Below are positions 28,335 to 38,701 of a stretch of 64,000 bases of DNA, piece by piece. The position numbers and the translations under genes are program-made. Position 1 is the first letter of the stretch. Each line of letters begins with the position of its first letter. The stretch comes from Limnohabitans sp. DM1 (GTDB lineage Bacteria > Pseudomonadota > Gammaproteobacteria > Burkholderiales > Burkholderiaceae_C): contig NZ_CXOO01000033.1 in NCBI RefSeq assembly GCF_001269385.1, positions 29,346 to 93,345 of the forward strand, read 5' to 3'. The notes beneath the pieces were generated by a model. It was not told the origin of the DNA. It saw only the letters and a list, made by a program, of their open reading frames with translations, and did no database searches.

Positions 28335-29198
28335 ATGGACTTCGTGAATTTTTTGATCCAGCTGCTCAACAGCGTCCAGTACGGGCTGCTGTTGTTCATG
28401 CTGGCTGCGGGCCTGACGCTGATCTTCGGCATCATGGGCGTGGTGAATTTGGCGCACGGCAGCTTTTACATGCTGGGGGCTTACCTGGCTTGGTCTTTGG
28501 CCGCGCAGCTGGGCAGCTTCACGCTGGCCATCATCGTGGGCACGGCTTTGTCCGTGGCTTTTGGTCTGCTCATTGAGCGCTTGCTGTTTCGCCACTTCTA
28601 CCACCGTGACCACTTGGACCAAGTGCTGCTCACGTTTGGCCTGATTTACGTGTTTGAAGAGCTGCGCTCCATGATTTGGGGTGACGATGTCCACGGCCTG
28701 CCCGTGCCCGAGTTGCTGGCCGCGTCCATTCCCCTCACCGAAAACCTGTCTTATCCGGTGTACCGCCTGTTCATGTCGGGCGTGTGCCTGGTGCTGGCGC
28801 TGGGTCTGTATTTGCTGATCTCCAAAACCCGATTGGGCATGAAGATCCGTGCAGGAGCCTTCAACCGCGAGATGACCGAATCGCTGGGTGTGAACATCAA
28901 GCTGATCCACTCGGTGGTGTTCGCTCTGGGCATTGGCCTGGCCTCGATCGCGGGCATGATCGCCGCGCCTGTATCGAGCGTCTACCCCAACATGGGCTCA
29001 CAGGTCTTGATCATGTGCTTTGTGGTGGTGGTCATTGGCGGCATCGGCTCGGTGCGCGGCGCTTTGATCGCCGCCTTGCTGGTCGGCTTGGTCGACACCT
29101 TTGGCAAGGTGCTGCTGCCCCAAGCCTCGGGCATGCTGGTGTATGTGCTGATGGCAGCTGTGCTGCTGTACAAACCCGAAGGCCTGTTCAAGCAATGA
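28335..29198 (+). CDS. Branched-chain amino acid-type ABC transporter permease, LivH
   Basis: 287 residues and about eight membrane helices. Typical LivH segments are GLTLIFGIMGVVNLAHGSFYMLGAY near the N-terminus and the coupling segment near AGAFNREMTESLGVN. It forms the inner-membrane channel with LivM. The ATG at 28335 is preferred over the upstream TTG because it begins the first helix. The cluster LivH-M-G-F is complete, with the receptor probably encoded at 23816. Confidence 0.92.
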   Translation: MDFVNFLIQLLNSVQYGLLLFMLAAGLTLIFGIMGVVNLAHGSFYMLGAYLAWSLAAQLGSFTLAIIVGTALSVAFGLLIERLLFRHFYHRDHLDQVLLTFGLIYVFEELRSMIWGDDVHGLPVPELLAASIPLTENLSYPVYRLFMSGVCLVLALGLYLLISKTRLGMKIRAGAFNREMTESLGVNIKLIHSVVFALGIGLASIAGMIAAPVSSVYPNMGSQVLIMCFVVVVIGGIGSVRGALIAALLVGLVDTFGKVLLPQASGMLVYVLMAAVLLYKPEGLFKQ

Positions 29199-29211
29199 AA
29201 ATGACAACGAC

Positions 29212-30219
29212 ATGAGCACGCCCCAAATTCACCTTGAAACCCTGCCGCGCAGCATCCAGCTGGTGATGGTGCTGGGCTTTTTGGCGCTCGCCGCCTTCCC
29301 CTTTGTCGGCTCCGACTTCTACACGGCCATGGTCGTGCGCATGATGATCCTGGCCATCCTGGCCATGAGCCTGGATTTGCTGCAAGGCGTCACCGGCCTG
29401 GTGTCGCTGGGCCACGCCGCCTACTTTGGCCTGGCCGGTTATGTGCTGGCTTTTGTGACGCCGCAAAACGAGCCGATCAGTTTATACACCAGCTTGCCCT
29501 TAGCGGTGGGCGGCTCAGCATTGGCGGCTTTGGTCATTGGCTTTTTGGTGGTGCGCACGCACGGCATCTACTTCATCATGGTGACCATGGCCTTTGCGCA
29601 AATGATTTTCTTCATCTTCTTCGACAACAAGGCGCTGGGTGGCTCGGACGGTTTGTTCCTGAACTTCCGCCCCGATGCAGGCATCATCGACCTGGAAAAC
29701 AAACGCGTGTTTTATTACTTCACGTTGGGCTGTTTGCTGGCGGTGTATGTGTTTTTGCGCCGCCTGCTCTGGAGCCCCTTTGGCCGAGCGCTGTCGGGCA
29801 TCCGCGTGAACGAGCACCGCATGCGGGCGCTGGGCTTCAACACCTTCAGCCACAAGCTGGCGGCCTTCACACTGGCGGGTGCCTTGGCGGGTTTGGCGGG
29901 TTATTTGTTCGCGGCGCAAACCGGTTTTGTGAACCCCGAACTCATGGGCTTTCACCTCAGTGCACACGCCATCATGATGGTGATTTTGGGCGGCATGGGC
30001 AATTTTGCAGGGGCCATTGTGGGCGCCTTCAGCTTTGAATATCTGCTGCACCTGTTCAAGGACCTGCCCAATGTGGGCAACTTCAAAACCGGCAAGCACT
30101 GGCAAATGTGGATGGGCTTGTTCATCGTGGCGCTGATCATCTTTGCGCCCAAAGGCATTTTGGGCCTGATCAACCGGGCTTTTGGCAGCAAAACAGCCAA
30201 GGGGGCGGGTCATGACTGA
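29212..30219 (+). CDS. Branched-chain amino acid-type ABC transporter permease, LivM
   Basis: 335 residues, about ten membrane helices. Conserved landmarks are SLDLLQGVTGLVSLGHAAYFGLAGY and the coupling region near SGIRVNEHRMRALGFN. It pairs with LivH, encoded 13 bp upstream. Its last 8 bases overlap the ATP-binding gene, showing tight coupling. Confidence 0.92.
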   Translation: MSTPQIHLETLPRSIQLVMVLGFLALAAFPFVGSDFYTAMVVRMMILAILAMSLDLLQGVTGLVSLGHAAYFGLAGYVLAFVTPQNEPISLYTSLPLAVGGSALAALVIGFLVVRTHGIYFIMVTMAFAQMIFFIFFDNKALGGSDGLFLNFRPDAGIIDLENKRVFYYFTLGCLLAVYVFLRRLLWSPFGRALSGIRVNEHRMRALGFNTFSHKLAAFTLAGALAGLAGYLFAAQTGFVNPELMGFHLSAHAIMMVILGGMGNFAGAIVGAFSFEYLLHLFKDLPNVGNFKTGKHWQMWMGLFIVALIIFAPKGILGLINRAFGSKTAKGAGHD

Positions 30220-30979
30220 TCGCCAAGTCTTGTTGTCCGCCCGTGGCTTGACCAAACGCTTTGGCGGCTTGGCGGCTGTGAATGAGGTTTCGCTGGATTT
30301 GTGGCTCGGCCAGATCCACGCGGTGATTGGCCCCAACGGCGCGGGCAAGTCCACGCTGACCAACCTGCTCTCGGGCGACCTGCCGCCCACCAGCGGCAGC
30401 ATCACCCTCAATGGCCAAGACATCACCGGCTGGACCCCCGAAAAAATCTCGCGCCACGGCTTGGGCCGCAGCTACCAAAAAACAAACATCTTCAGCACCT
30501 TCAGCGTGTGGGACAACGTGCGCCTGGCCGCCCAATCGCGTGTGCAGCCCTCGCCCTTCAACCCGCTGGGCTGGTTGAAGACAGCGGCCCGCATGCAGGC
30601 TGTGAACCAGCGGGCTGAACGCGCGATGGAACTGGCGGGGCTGCAAGACCGCCGCCACGCCCAAGCCGGGGCCACCAGCCACGGCGAGCAACGCCAGCTC
30701 GAAATCGCCATGACCTTGGCCACCGAACCCCGGGTGCTGTTGCTCGACGAGCCGCTGGCGGGCATGGGCCAGGCCGAGGCCGAGCGCATGGTGCAGCTGC
30801 TGCTGCGCCTCAAAAAAGAACACGCCATCTTGCTGGTGGAGCACGACATGGACGCCGTGTTCACGCTGGCCGACCACCTCACGGTGATGGTCAACGGGCA
30901 AGTGATTGCGAGCGACACGCCTGTGGCAGTGCGGGCCGATGCGGGTGTGCAGGCCGCTTACCTGGGCGAGGAACACTGA
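30212..30979 (+). CDS. ABC transporter ATP-binding protein, LivG
   Basis: 255 residues. Walker A is GPNGAGKST and Walker B is VLLLDEPLAGM. A divergent signature region (ATSHGEQRQLEIAM) has SHGEQ in place of LSGGQ, as is usual in LivG proteins. The H-loop is LLVEHDM. The ATG at 30212 overlaps livM by 8 bp. It energises uptake together with LivF. Confidence 0.92.
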   Translation: MTDRQVLLSARGLTKRFGGLAAVNEVSLDLWLGQIHAVIGPNGAGKSTLTNLLSGDLPPTSGSITLNGQDITGWTPEKISRHGLGRSYQKTNIFSTFSVWDNVRLAAQSRVQPSPFNPLGWLKTAARMQAVNQRAERAMELAGLQDRRHAQAGATSHGEQRQLEIAMTLATEPRVLLLDEPLAGMGQAEAERMVQLLLRLKKEHAILLVEHDMDAVFTLADHLTVMVNGQVIASDTPVAVRADAGVQAAYLGEEH

Positions 30980-30980
30980 C

Positions 30981-31694
30981 ATGAGCGATTTGTTGATCCA
31001 GGCCCAAGACCTGAACACCTATTACGGCGCGAGCCACATCCTGCGTGGCGTGAACTTTTCTGTGGGCCGTGGCGAGACGATTGGCCTCATGGGCCGCAAC
31101 GGCATGGGCAAAAGCACCCTGCTCAAAACCCTCATGGGCATCGTGCCGCCACGCACGGGCACGGTGGACATCAAGGGCCAACGCATGAACGGCCGCCCCA
31201 CCTTTGAAGTGGCGCAACTGGGCATCGCCTATGTGCCTGAGGGCCGGGGTATTTTCGGCAACCTGAGTGTGGTGGAAAACCTGCAAATGGCCGCCCGGCC
31301 TGGCACCAACGGGCAACGCGACTGGACGTACGATCGCGTGCTCGAGACCTTCCCTCGCCTCAAAGAACGCCTGGGCCACGGCGGCCAGCAACTGTCGGGC
31401 GGCGAGCAGCAAATGCTCACCATCGGCCGGGCGCTCATGACCAACCCCGACGTGCTCATCCTGGACGAAGCCACCGAAGGCCTGGCCCCGCTGATCGCCC
31501 GCGACATCTGGCGCATCTGCAGCCTGATCAAGGAAAGTGGCATCAGCTCGATCATCGTCGACAAGAACTGGAAACACGTCACCCAGATCACCGACCGCAA
31601 CATCATCCTCGTCAAAGGCCAGGTGGTGTTCGAAGGCTCCTCGCAAATCCTGTTGAACGACCCGAGTGTGCTGGAGCAGCATTTGGGGGTTTGA
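30981..31694 (+). CDS. ABC transporter ATP-binding protein, LivF
   Basis: 237 residues. Walker A is GRNGMGKST, the signature is QLSGGEQQMLTIGRAL, and Walker B is VLILDEATEGLAP. The start at 30981 is one base after the livG stop. It is the last gene of the importer operon; a dispersed repeat copy follows 35 bp on. Confidence 0.92.
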   Translation: MSDLLIQAQDLNTYYGASHILRGVNFSVGRGETIGLMGRNGMGKSTLLKTLMGIVPPRTGTVDIKGQRMNGRPTFEVAQLGIAYVPEGRGIFGNLSVVENLQMAARPGTNGQRDWTYDRVLETFPRLKERLGHGGQQLSGGEQQMLTIGRALMTNPDVLILDEATEGLAPLIARDIWRICSLIKESGISSIIVDKNWKHVTQITDRNIILVKGQVVFEGSSQILLNDPSVLEQHLGV

Positions 31695-31728
31695 GCCACT
31701 GAGCTCAATCCAGCACCAATGCCAATGA

Positions 31729-31902
31729 TGGATCCGGCCCTTTGAAGTCTGCAGGTTGACTTCGATCTTGCACCTTGTGGGACCCAGCTCTGCTGGCGAT
31801 CAGACGCTTGTGGACCACAGGCTTTTCGCTTGGCTGGCAAGCTCCCACAAAATCCTCACAACGGGCAACACACGGCTCAGACTTCATCGGGCCGAATCTA
31901 TT
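31729..31902 (+). repeat. Dispersed 175-bp repeat, copy C
   Basis: Same element and orientation as 15550-15724 and inverse of 3675-3849. It lies in the gene-free 31695-32136 stretch, immediately before a palindromic element. Confidence 0.9.
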
Positions 31903-31916
31903 AATAAGCCCCAGCT

Positions 31917-32015
31917 GGATTGCCGCGTCCCGCCATGTCGCTTCGCTCCTCGCGGCTCAAGGCAGCTCCTCGCCATGACGAAATGCTGGTCATTGCGAGC
32001 GCAGCGTGGCAATCC
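31917..32015. repeat. Palindromic intergenic element (ATTGCGAG/GCAATCC family)
   Basis: The element starts GGATTGCCGCG and ends CAGCGTGGCAATCC, with inner matches such as CGCTCCTCGC and GCTCCTCGCCATGACG. A related half element is at 36303-36340. Such elements are scattered through many proteobacterial genomes. No gene is present. Confidence 0.65.
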
Positions 32016-32136
32016 ATGACTTGGGGTCACGTCAGTACAGCGCCAGCATCACTTATTTTGCAAGGGTCTTCACCAACGCACAATCGGCCTGAGCGATGCC
32101 AGAATCAATCCTTTCACTCAATGCTTCAGGGAGCTC

Positions 32137-32958
32137 ATGTTTCGCAATGCAGTCATCACGGGCGCCTGTGGCGGGCTGGGTCAATCGCTGGCGCGGCAGC
32201 TGATCGCGCAAGGCACACACGTCGCTTTGGTCGGCATGAACCGCACCGCCCTGCAGGCGCTGGCCGATCTGGCCCCTGAGCGTTGCCGCATTTACACCCC
32301 CGACGTGTCCGATGCCCACGCCATGCAAACCATGGCCAGCGACTGGCTCACGCAGCACGGCGCGCCCGACCTGGTGGTGGCCAATGCGGGTGTGGCAGGC
32401 GGCTTTGACACCACAGAGGCGCAAGACCTGGCCGTGATGCGCCGCATGCTCGAGATCAACCTGCTGGGCGTGGCCACCACCTTTCAGCCTTTTTTGGGCG
32501 CCATGCACAGCAGCGGCCAATCGGGTGCGCTGGTGGGCGTGGCCAGCATTGCGGGCTGGCGTGGCATGCCGGGCAACGGGGCCTATTGCGCCAGCAAGGC
32601 CGGGCTGATCGCCTATTTGCAAAGCCTGCGCGCCGAACTGCGCCGCAGCCCCATCACCGTGCACACCATCAACCCGGGCTACTTGCGTACAGCGCTCACG
32701 GCGGGCAACACCTTTGCCATGCCCGGCCTGCTCGAACCCGACGATGCGGCCCGCGCCCTGCTGCAAGGCGTGGCCCGTGGCCGCGAACACATCGTGCTGC
32801 CGCGCCATGTGGGCTGGCTGTCACGCACGCTGTCGTTGCTGCCTGCACGCTGGCACGACCACATCCTGCTGGGCCAACCCCGCAAACCACGCGCCGGACA
32901 AGCCGGTGCCACCGACATCCCCGGGCTGACAACGCCCCCCACACACCATGACCGCTGA
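32137..32958 (+). CDS. SDR family oxidoreductase
   Basis: 273 residues of the classical short-chain dehydrogenase/reductase family. The cofactor loop is TGACGGLGQS, with VANAGVAGG, the Ser region SIAGWRGM, and the catalytic YCASK motif. GGGAGC precedes the ATG. The gene overlaps the flavin monooxygenase gene by 11 bp, so both act in one pathway. The substrate is unknown; a secondary alcohol or keto intermediate of a lipid or terpenoid route is plausible. Confidence 0.88.
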   Translation: MFRNAVITGACGGLGQSLARQLIAQGTHVALVGMNRTALQALADLAPERCRIYTPDVSDAHAMQTMASDWLTQHGAPDLVVANAGVAGGFDTTEAQDLAVMRRMLEINLLGVATTFQPFLGAMHSSGQSGALVGVASIAGWRGMPGNGAYCASKAGLIAYLQSLRAELRRSPITVHTINPGYLRTALTAGNTFAMPGLLEPDDAARALLQGVARGREHIVLPRHVGWLSRTLSLLPARWHDHILLGQPRKPRAGQAGATDIPGLTTPPTHHDR

Positions 32959-34279
32959 AGCCTTGCCACCCCACCCCACCCATTCACAGATTGCCCTGAT
33001 TGGCGCAGGACCCGCAGGCCTGGCCGGTGCCCGGGCACTCAGCCACCACGGCGTGGCTTTTCAGGGCTTTGAAGCCCACACCGATGTGGGCGGCCTGTGG
33101 AACGCGGGCAACCCCCGCTCCACGGTGTACGAATCGGCGCACCTGATCTCGAGCAAGCGCATGACCGAGTTCACCGAATTCCCGATGGACAAGGGCGTGG
33201 CCGATTACCCAAGCCACCGAGAGTTGTTGCCTTATTTCCAGGCCTATGCCCGGCACTTTGACCTGCTTCGGCATTACCGCTTCGGGGTGCGCGTGGTGCA
33301 AGTGCAGCCCTTGAGCGACGCCCCGGACACCCTGTGGCGCGTGACCATTGACCCCGGCAACGGCCAGCTCGAAAGCGCTGACTACAAAGGCGTGGTGATC
33401 GCCAACGGCACCCTGGCCGAGCCCAATATGCCCGCCTTTGAAGGCCAGTTCAGCGGCGAGTTGCTGCACACCTCGGCTTACAAAAGCGCCCGGCAATTTG
33501 ACGGCAAACGTGTGCTCATCGTGGGCGCAGGCAATTCGGGTTGCGACATCGCGGTCGACGCCGTGCACCACGCCCAAAGCGTGGACATTTCGGTGCGCCG
33601 AGGCTATTACTTCGTGCCCAAATACGTGTTTGGCAAACCGGCCGACACCGTGGGCGGCAAGATCACGCTGCCCATGCGCCTGAAGCAAGCCGTTGACAGC
33701 ACCATCCTCAAATGGTTCACCGGCGACCCGGTGCGCTTTGGCTTTCCCAAACCCGCCTACAAGATGTACGAGTCGCACCCCGTGGTCAACTCGCTGATCC
33801 TGTACCACATTGGCCATGGTGACGTGAGGGTGCAGCCCGACATTGCGCGGCTGGATGGCCAGACTGTGCACTTCAAGGATGGCAGCCACAAAGACTACGA
33901 CATGGTCATGGCCGCCACCGGCTACAAGCTGCATTACCCCTTCATTGACCACGCCCTGCTCAACTGGCAAGGCATGGCGCCCCGGCTGTACCTGAACATG
34001 CTGTCGCCACAGTTCCGCCGCCTGGCGGTGCTGGGCATGGTCGAGGCCAGCGGTCTGGGCTGGCAAGGCCGCTACGAACAGGCCGATCTGGTGGCGCGTT
34101 ACTTCAAAGGACTGGACAGCGGCCACCCCGCTGCGCAAGCGCTTGACCAGGCGCGTCAAGGCCCCTCGCCCGACGTGTCGGGCGGCTACCGCTACCTGCA
34201 ACTGGAACGCATGGCGTACTACGTCAACAAAGACGCCTACCGCGCCGCCGTGCGCCAAGCCTCGGCCGCGCTGGCCTGA
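32948..34279 (+). CDS. FAD-dependent monooxygenase (FMO/Baeyer-Villiger-like)
   Basis: 443 residues. The FAD loop is LIGAGPAGLAGARAL (about 17-31), and a second NADPH loop VGAGNSGCDIAVDA lies near 190. Between them is an FMO-type segment (FEGQFSGELLHTSAYKSA) close to the FxGxxxHxxxY signature. It would oxygenate a heteroatom or ketone using NADPH and oxygen. It overlaps the SDR gene and is followed by a bile-acid-type transporter. Confidence 0.85.
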   Translation: MTAEALPPHPTHSQIALIGAGPAGLAGARALSHHGVAFQGFEAHTDVGGLWNAGNPRSTVYESAHLISSKRMTEFTEFPMDKGVADYPSHRELLPYFQAYARHFDLLRHYRFGVRVVQVQPLSDAPDTLWRVTIDPGNGQLESADYKGVVIANGTLAEPNMPAFEGQFSGELLHTSAYKSARQFDGKRVLIVGAGNSGCDIAVDAVHHAQSVDISVRRGYYFVPKYVFGKPADTVGGKITLPMRLKQAVDSTILKWFTGDPVRFGFPKPAYKMYESHPVVNSLILYHIGHGDVRVQPDIARLDGQTVHFKDGSHKDYDMVMAATGYKLHYPFIDHALLNWQGMAPRLYLNMLSPQFRRLAVLGMVEASGLGWQGRYEQADLVARYFKGLDSGHPAAQALDQARQGPSPDVSGGYRYLQLERMAYYVNKDAYRAAVRQASAALA

Positions 34280-34306
34280 CCCACAAACGCCCCCAAGGAA
34301 CAACCC

Positions 34307-35239
34307 ATGCTGCCTGTTGACGACATACGCCTGAACTTCAACCCCGCCTCACTGGCCCTGCTCAACGGCGTGCTGGCTTTTTTGATGTTCGGCATCGCGC
34401 TCGATACCCGCATTGACGACTTCCGCCGCCTGCTGCGCATGCCCATGGCCTTTGCAGTGGGTATCGCAGCGCAGTTCATCGCCCTGCCCGCCATCACCTT
34501 TGGCCTGACGCTGCTGCTGCAACCGCCCCCCAGCATCGCGCTGGGCATGATTTTGGTGGCCTGCTGCCCGCCAGGCAACGTGAGCAACATCCTCACGCAC
34601 CGAGCAGGCGGCAACGTGGCGCTCAGCGTGTCGATGACGGCGGTGTCCAATGCCATCGCGGTCGTGGCCATGCCCCTGAACTTCGCGTTCTGGGGCGGCT
34701 TGCACCCCACGGGCTCCAAGCTTTTGACCAGCATCGCCTTGGACCCGGTGCAGATGTTTGTCCACATCCTGCTCATCATCGGGCTGCCCTTTGTGCTGGG
34801 CCTGCTGTGCATCCGCTACCTGCCGATCTGGACCGAGCGCTTCAAAAAACCGCTGCGCATCATCAGCTTCCTGGCCCTGATCGGCTTCATCGTGGCCGCG
34901 ATTGCGGGCAACTGGCGCTACTTTTTGGACTATGTGGGCCTGGTGCTGGTGGCCGTCATCTTGCATGACGCGTTGGCTTTTGGCACCGGGTGGTTTTGCG
35001 CCAAAGCAGCCCGTTTGTCCGACTACGACAGCCGCGCCTTGTCGATCGAAGTGGGCATCCGCAACGCGGGCCTGGGCCTGGTGCTGATTTTCAGCTTCTT
35101 CAATGGCCTGGGCGGCATGGCCGTGGTGGCCGGTGTCTGGGGCTTTTGGGACATCATCGCGGGCCTGATTTTGGCGGGCTGGTGGGCACGCAAACCCTTA
35201 CGCAGCGACGGCCCCAGCAGCGAACACAGTGCGCCATGA
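34307..35239 (+). CDS. Bile acid:sodium symporter family (BASS) transporter
   Basis: 310 residues and about nine or ten hydrophobic helices. Family segments are CCPPGNVSNILTHRAGGNVA and LSIEVGIRNAGLGLVLIFSF. Members carry bile acids, pantoate, pyruvate or other organic anions with sodium. AAGGAA precedes the ATG. Its stop overlaps the next gene as ATGA. It may import the substrate of the SDR/monooxygenase genes. Confidence 0.87.
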   Translation: MLPVDDIRLNFNPASLALLNGVLAFLMFGIALDTRIDDFRRLLRMPMAFAVGIAAQFIALPAITFGLTLLLQPPPSIALGMILVACCPPGNVSNILTHRAGGNVALSVSMTAVSNAIAVVAMPLNFAFWGGLHPTGSKLLTSIALDPVQMFVHILLIIGLPFVLGLLCIRYLPIWTERFKKPLRIISFLALIGFIVAAIAGNWRYFLDYVGLVLVAVILHDALAFGTGWFCAKAARLSDYDSRALSIEVGIRNAGLGLVLIFSFFNGLGGMAVVAGVWGFWDIIAGLILAGWWARKPLRSDGPSSEHSAP

Positions 35240-36258
35240 ACCAGGCATTGAATGCGCAGGGTACGCTTCCCGCGCAAGCCCTGCGCGTGCTGGTGACCGG
35301 TGCCAGCGGCTTTCTGGGCCAAGGCTTGGTCCACGCCCTGGCTGAGCAAGGCACGGCAAACACCGTGGTCGCCGTCGATGTGCGCGAGGTGCCTGCCGCC
35401 CTGCGCCTGCCCGGCATCCATTACGTGACACAAGACGTGCGCGACCCGACGCTGGCCGAGACGATTGCCGCACACCAGATCGACACCGTGGTGCACCTGG
35501 CCTCCATCGTCACGCCCGGCAAAGACTCCAACCGCGCCCTGGAATATTCGGTCGATGTGGACGGCACCCGCAACGTGCTGCAAGCCTGCGTGCAGCACGG
35601 CGTGGGCCACATCGTGGTGTCTTCGAGCGGTGCGGCCTATGGTTACCATGCCGACAACCCCGCCTGGCTGACCGAAGATCACCCCTTGCGCGGCAACGAA
35701 AGCTTTGCCTACAGCCACCACAAAAGGCTGGTCGAAGAGATGCTGGCCGACTACCGCCAAAGCCACCCCGCTTTGCAGCAAACCGTGCTGCGCATCGGCA
35801 CCATCCTGGGTGAACGGGTGGACAACCAGATCACCGCCCTGTTTGAAAAGCCGCGCCTCTTGGCCATCCGTGGCTCAGACAGCCCGTTTGTCTTCATCTG
35901 GGACGAAGACGTGACCGGGGCCATCCTGCACGCACTCAGCGGCCAGGCCCCCAGCGGCTGCTACAACCTGGCCGGTGACGGCGCCTTGACGATTGCCGAG
36001 ATTGCCAAGCGCTTGAACAAACGCCCCCGCGTGCTGCCCGCCTGGCTTTTGAAAACCGCCTTGTTCATCGGCCACACGCTGGGCATCAGCCGCTACGGGC
36101 CTGAGCAACTCGACTTCTTGCGCTACCGGCCGGTGCTGCTGAACACCACGCTCAAAACGCGCTTTGGTTACACACCCCAAAAAACCAGCACCCAGGCGTT
36201 TGAAGCCCTGACCGCGCACCGAACCCTGACCGACAAGCCCCTGCGCGCAGAAGACTGA
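35236..36258 (+). CDS. NAD-dependent epimerase/dehydratase family (extended SDR) protein
   Basis: 340 residues. The NAD loop is VTGASGFLGQGL (about 18-29), the Ser region VSSSGAAYGY, and the catalytic YSHHK. A substrate domain at the C-terminus is unlike sugar epimerases and closer to 3-beta-hydroxysteroid-type or general NAD-binding epimerases. The ATG overlaps the transporter stop (ATGA), so it belongs to the same operon. The exact reaction is unknown. Confidence 0.85.
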   Translation: MNQALNAQGTLPAQALRVLVTGASGFLGQGLVHALAEQGTANTVVAVDVREVPAALRLPGIHYVTQDVRDPTLAETIAAHQIDTVVHLASIVTPGKDSNRALEYSVDVDGTRNVLQACVQHGVGHIVVSSSGAAYGYHADNPAWLTEDHPLRGNESFAYSHHKRLVEEMLADYRQSHPALQQTVLRIGTILGERVDNQITALFEKPRLLAIRGSDSPFVFIWDEDVTGAILHALSGQAPSGCYNLAGDGALTIAEIAKRLNKRPRVLPAWLLKTALFIGHTLGISRYGPEQLDFLRYRPVLLNTTLKTRFGYTPQKTSTQAFEALTAHRTLTDKPLRAED

Positions 36259-36302
36259 ACACTTCGCCGAACATCATTCAGACCTCGAACTGCCATGGCT
36301 TG

Positions 36303-36340
36303 CCGTCATCGCGAGGAGCGCAGCGACGCGGCGATCCAGT
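36303..36340. repeat. Half palindromic element (GTCATCGCGAGGAGCG...)
   Basis: Reads CCGTCATCGCGAGGAGCGCA...GCGGCGATCCAG and matches the arms of the element at 31917-32015. It lies between the epimerase and IclR genes. Confidence 0.6.
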
Positions 36341-36422
36341 ACGTGCATTTGTGTAAGCACAGAGACTGGATGAGCACCCTGTACTCGCCATGTGACAACA
36401 AGCCGAAATACTGGAAATTCGT

Positions 36423-37193
36423 TCACAGCAAAGGCCGCAACTGCCTCGCCGCATCCTGCAACAAGGGCAACCACTTTCGCTCAACGGCCGGGGCTGTCAG
36501 CTGCTCGGCCGTCCCCACCACATTGAGCGCGGCCAGTGTCTGCCCTTGCATATTGCGCAGCGGCACAGCCAGCGCGTGGATGCCCAGCTCGTGTGCATCG
36601 CGGGCCAGGCAGTAGTCATCCTGGCGAACCTGCTCGATCAAGGCCTTGAACTTGGCTGCCCCCACTTCGGTTTGTGGCGTGATGCGGGTCAATTCACGGC
36701 CCTTGAGCCAAGCCATGAAATCTGCCTTGGACAAATTGGCCAGCAAGACCCGCCCTGTGGACGTGGCGTGCGCGGGCAGGCGCGCCCCCAGGTGCAAGCC
36801 ATAAGCCAGGTGCCGCACCGGTTCGGCCACACCTGCGCTGCGCGCCACGATCACGCCCTCACCGCCATCGAGCACCACCGCGCTGAAAGCCGCCTGCGTT
36901 TCCTGTGCCAGACGGTTGAGTGTGGGCTGCAACGTGCGCGGCAGGCGCGAAGTGGCCATGTAACTGCCCGCAAAGCGCAGCACCCGCGCCGACAACCAGT
37001 AATGGCTGCCATCGGTTTCCAAGTAACCCAACTCGGCCAACGTGAGCAAATGCCGCCGCGCCGCTGCCCGGGTGATGCCCGTGCGCTGCGCGGCCAGCGT
37101 GGCGTTGAGCCGCTGGCGTTCGGTGTCAAAGGCTTCGAGCACGGCCAGGCCTTTGGCAAGGCCTTCGATGTAGTCTGCTTTGGCGATGGTCAT
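36423..37193 (-). CDS. IclR-family regulator (PobR/PcaR type)
   Basis: 256 residues. An N-terminal winged HTH (LNATLAAQRTGITRAAARRH) is followed by the IclR effector domain (GEGVIVARSAG; GARLPAHATSTGRVLLA; ARDAHELGIHALAVPL). It is divergent from pobA, so it very likely controls pobA in response to 4-hydroxybenzoate. The start at 37193 is chosen at MTIAKADYIEGLAKGLAVLE, the usual opening of PobR-like proteins. An in-frame ATG at 37265 would place its start inside the operator. Confidence 0.9.
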   Translation of the reverse strand: MTIAKADYIEGLAKGLAVLEAFDTERQRLNATLAAQRTGITRAAARRHLLTLAELGYLETDGSHYWLSARVLRFAGSYMATSRLPRTLQPTLNRLAQETQAAFSAVVLDGGEGVIVARSAGVAEPVRHLAYGLHLGARLPAHATSTGRVLLANLSKADFMAWLKGRELTRITPQTEVGAAKFKALIEQVRQDDYCLARDAHELGIHALAVPLRNMQGQTLAALNVVGTAEQLTAPAVERKWLPLLQDAARQLRPLL

Positions 37194-37245
37194 GGGGGCC
37201 TTGGTCGTGAAATATCGGCTTTGTGCAAGCGCGTTGATGCGCATC

Positions 37246-38570
<1,325 letters not shown>

Positions 38571-38697
38571 CGTCGGACTCTGCGAGTGCCGACCTACGAG
38601 GGCCGTGTCTTTGTAGGTCGGTGGTCGAAGACCCCGACAAGCAGCCTGCACCGAAGCAAAAAAACGTCGGACCTGACGGCTACCGACCTACCCCAAA
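38571..38697. repeat. Intergenic element with repeated GTAGGTCGG / CCGACCTAC motifs
   Basis: CCGACCTAC, GTAGGTCGG and CCGACCTAC occur within about 110 bp, with GGTCGAAGACC and CGTCGGAC alongside. A single CCGACCTAC also lies at about 3852. It looks like a foldable dispersed intergenic element between convergent pobA and uppP. Confidence 0.6.
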
Positions 38698-38701
38698 AAC
38701 T

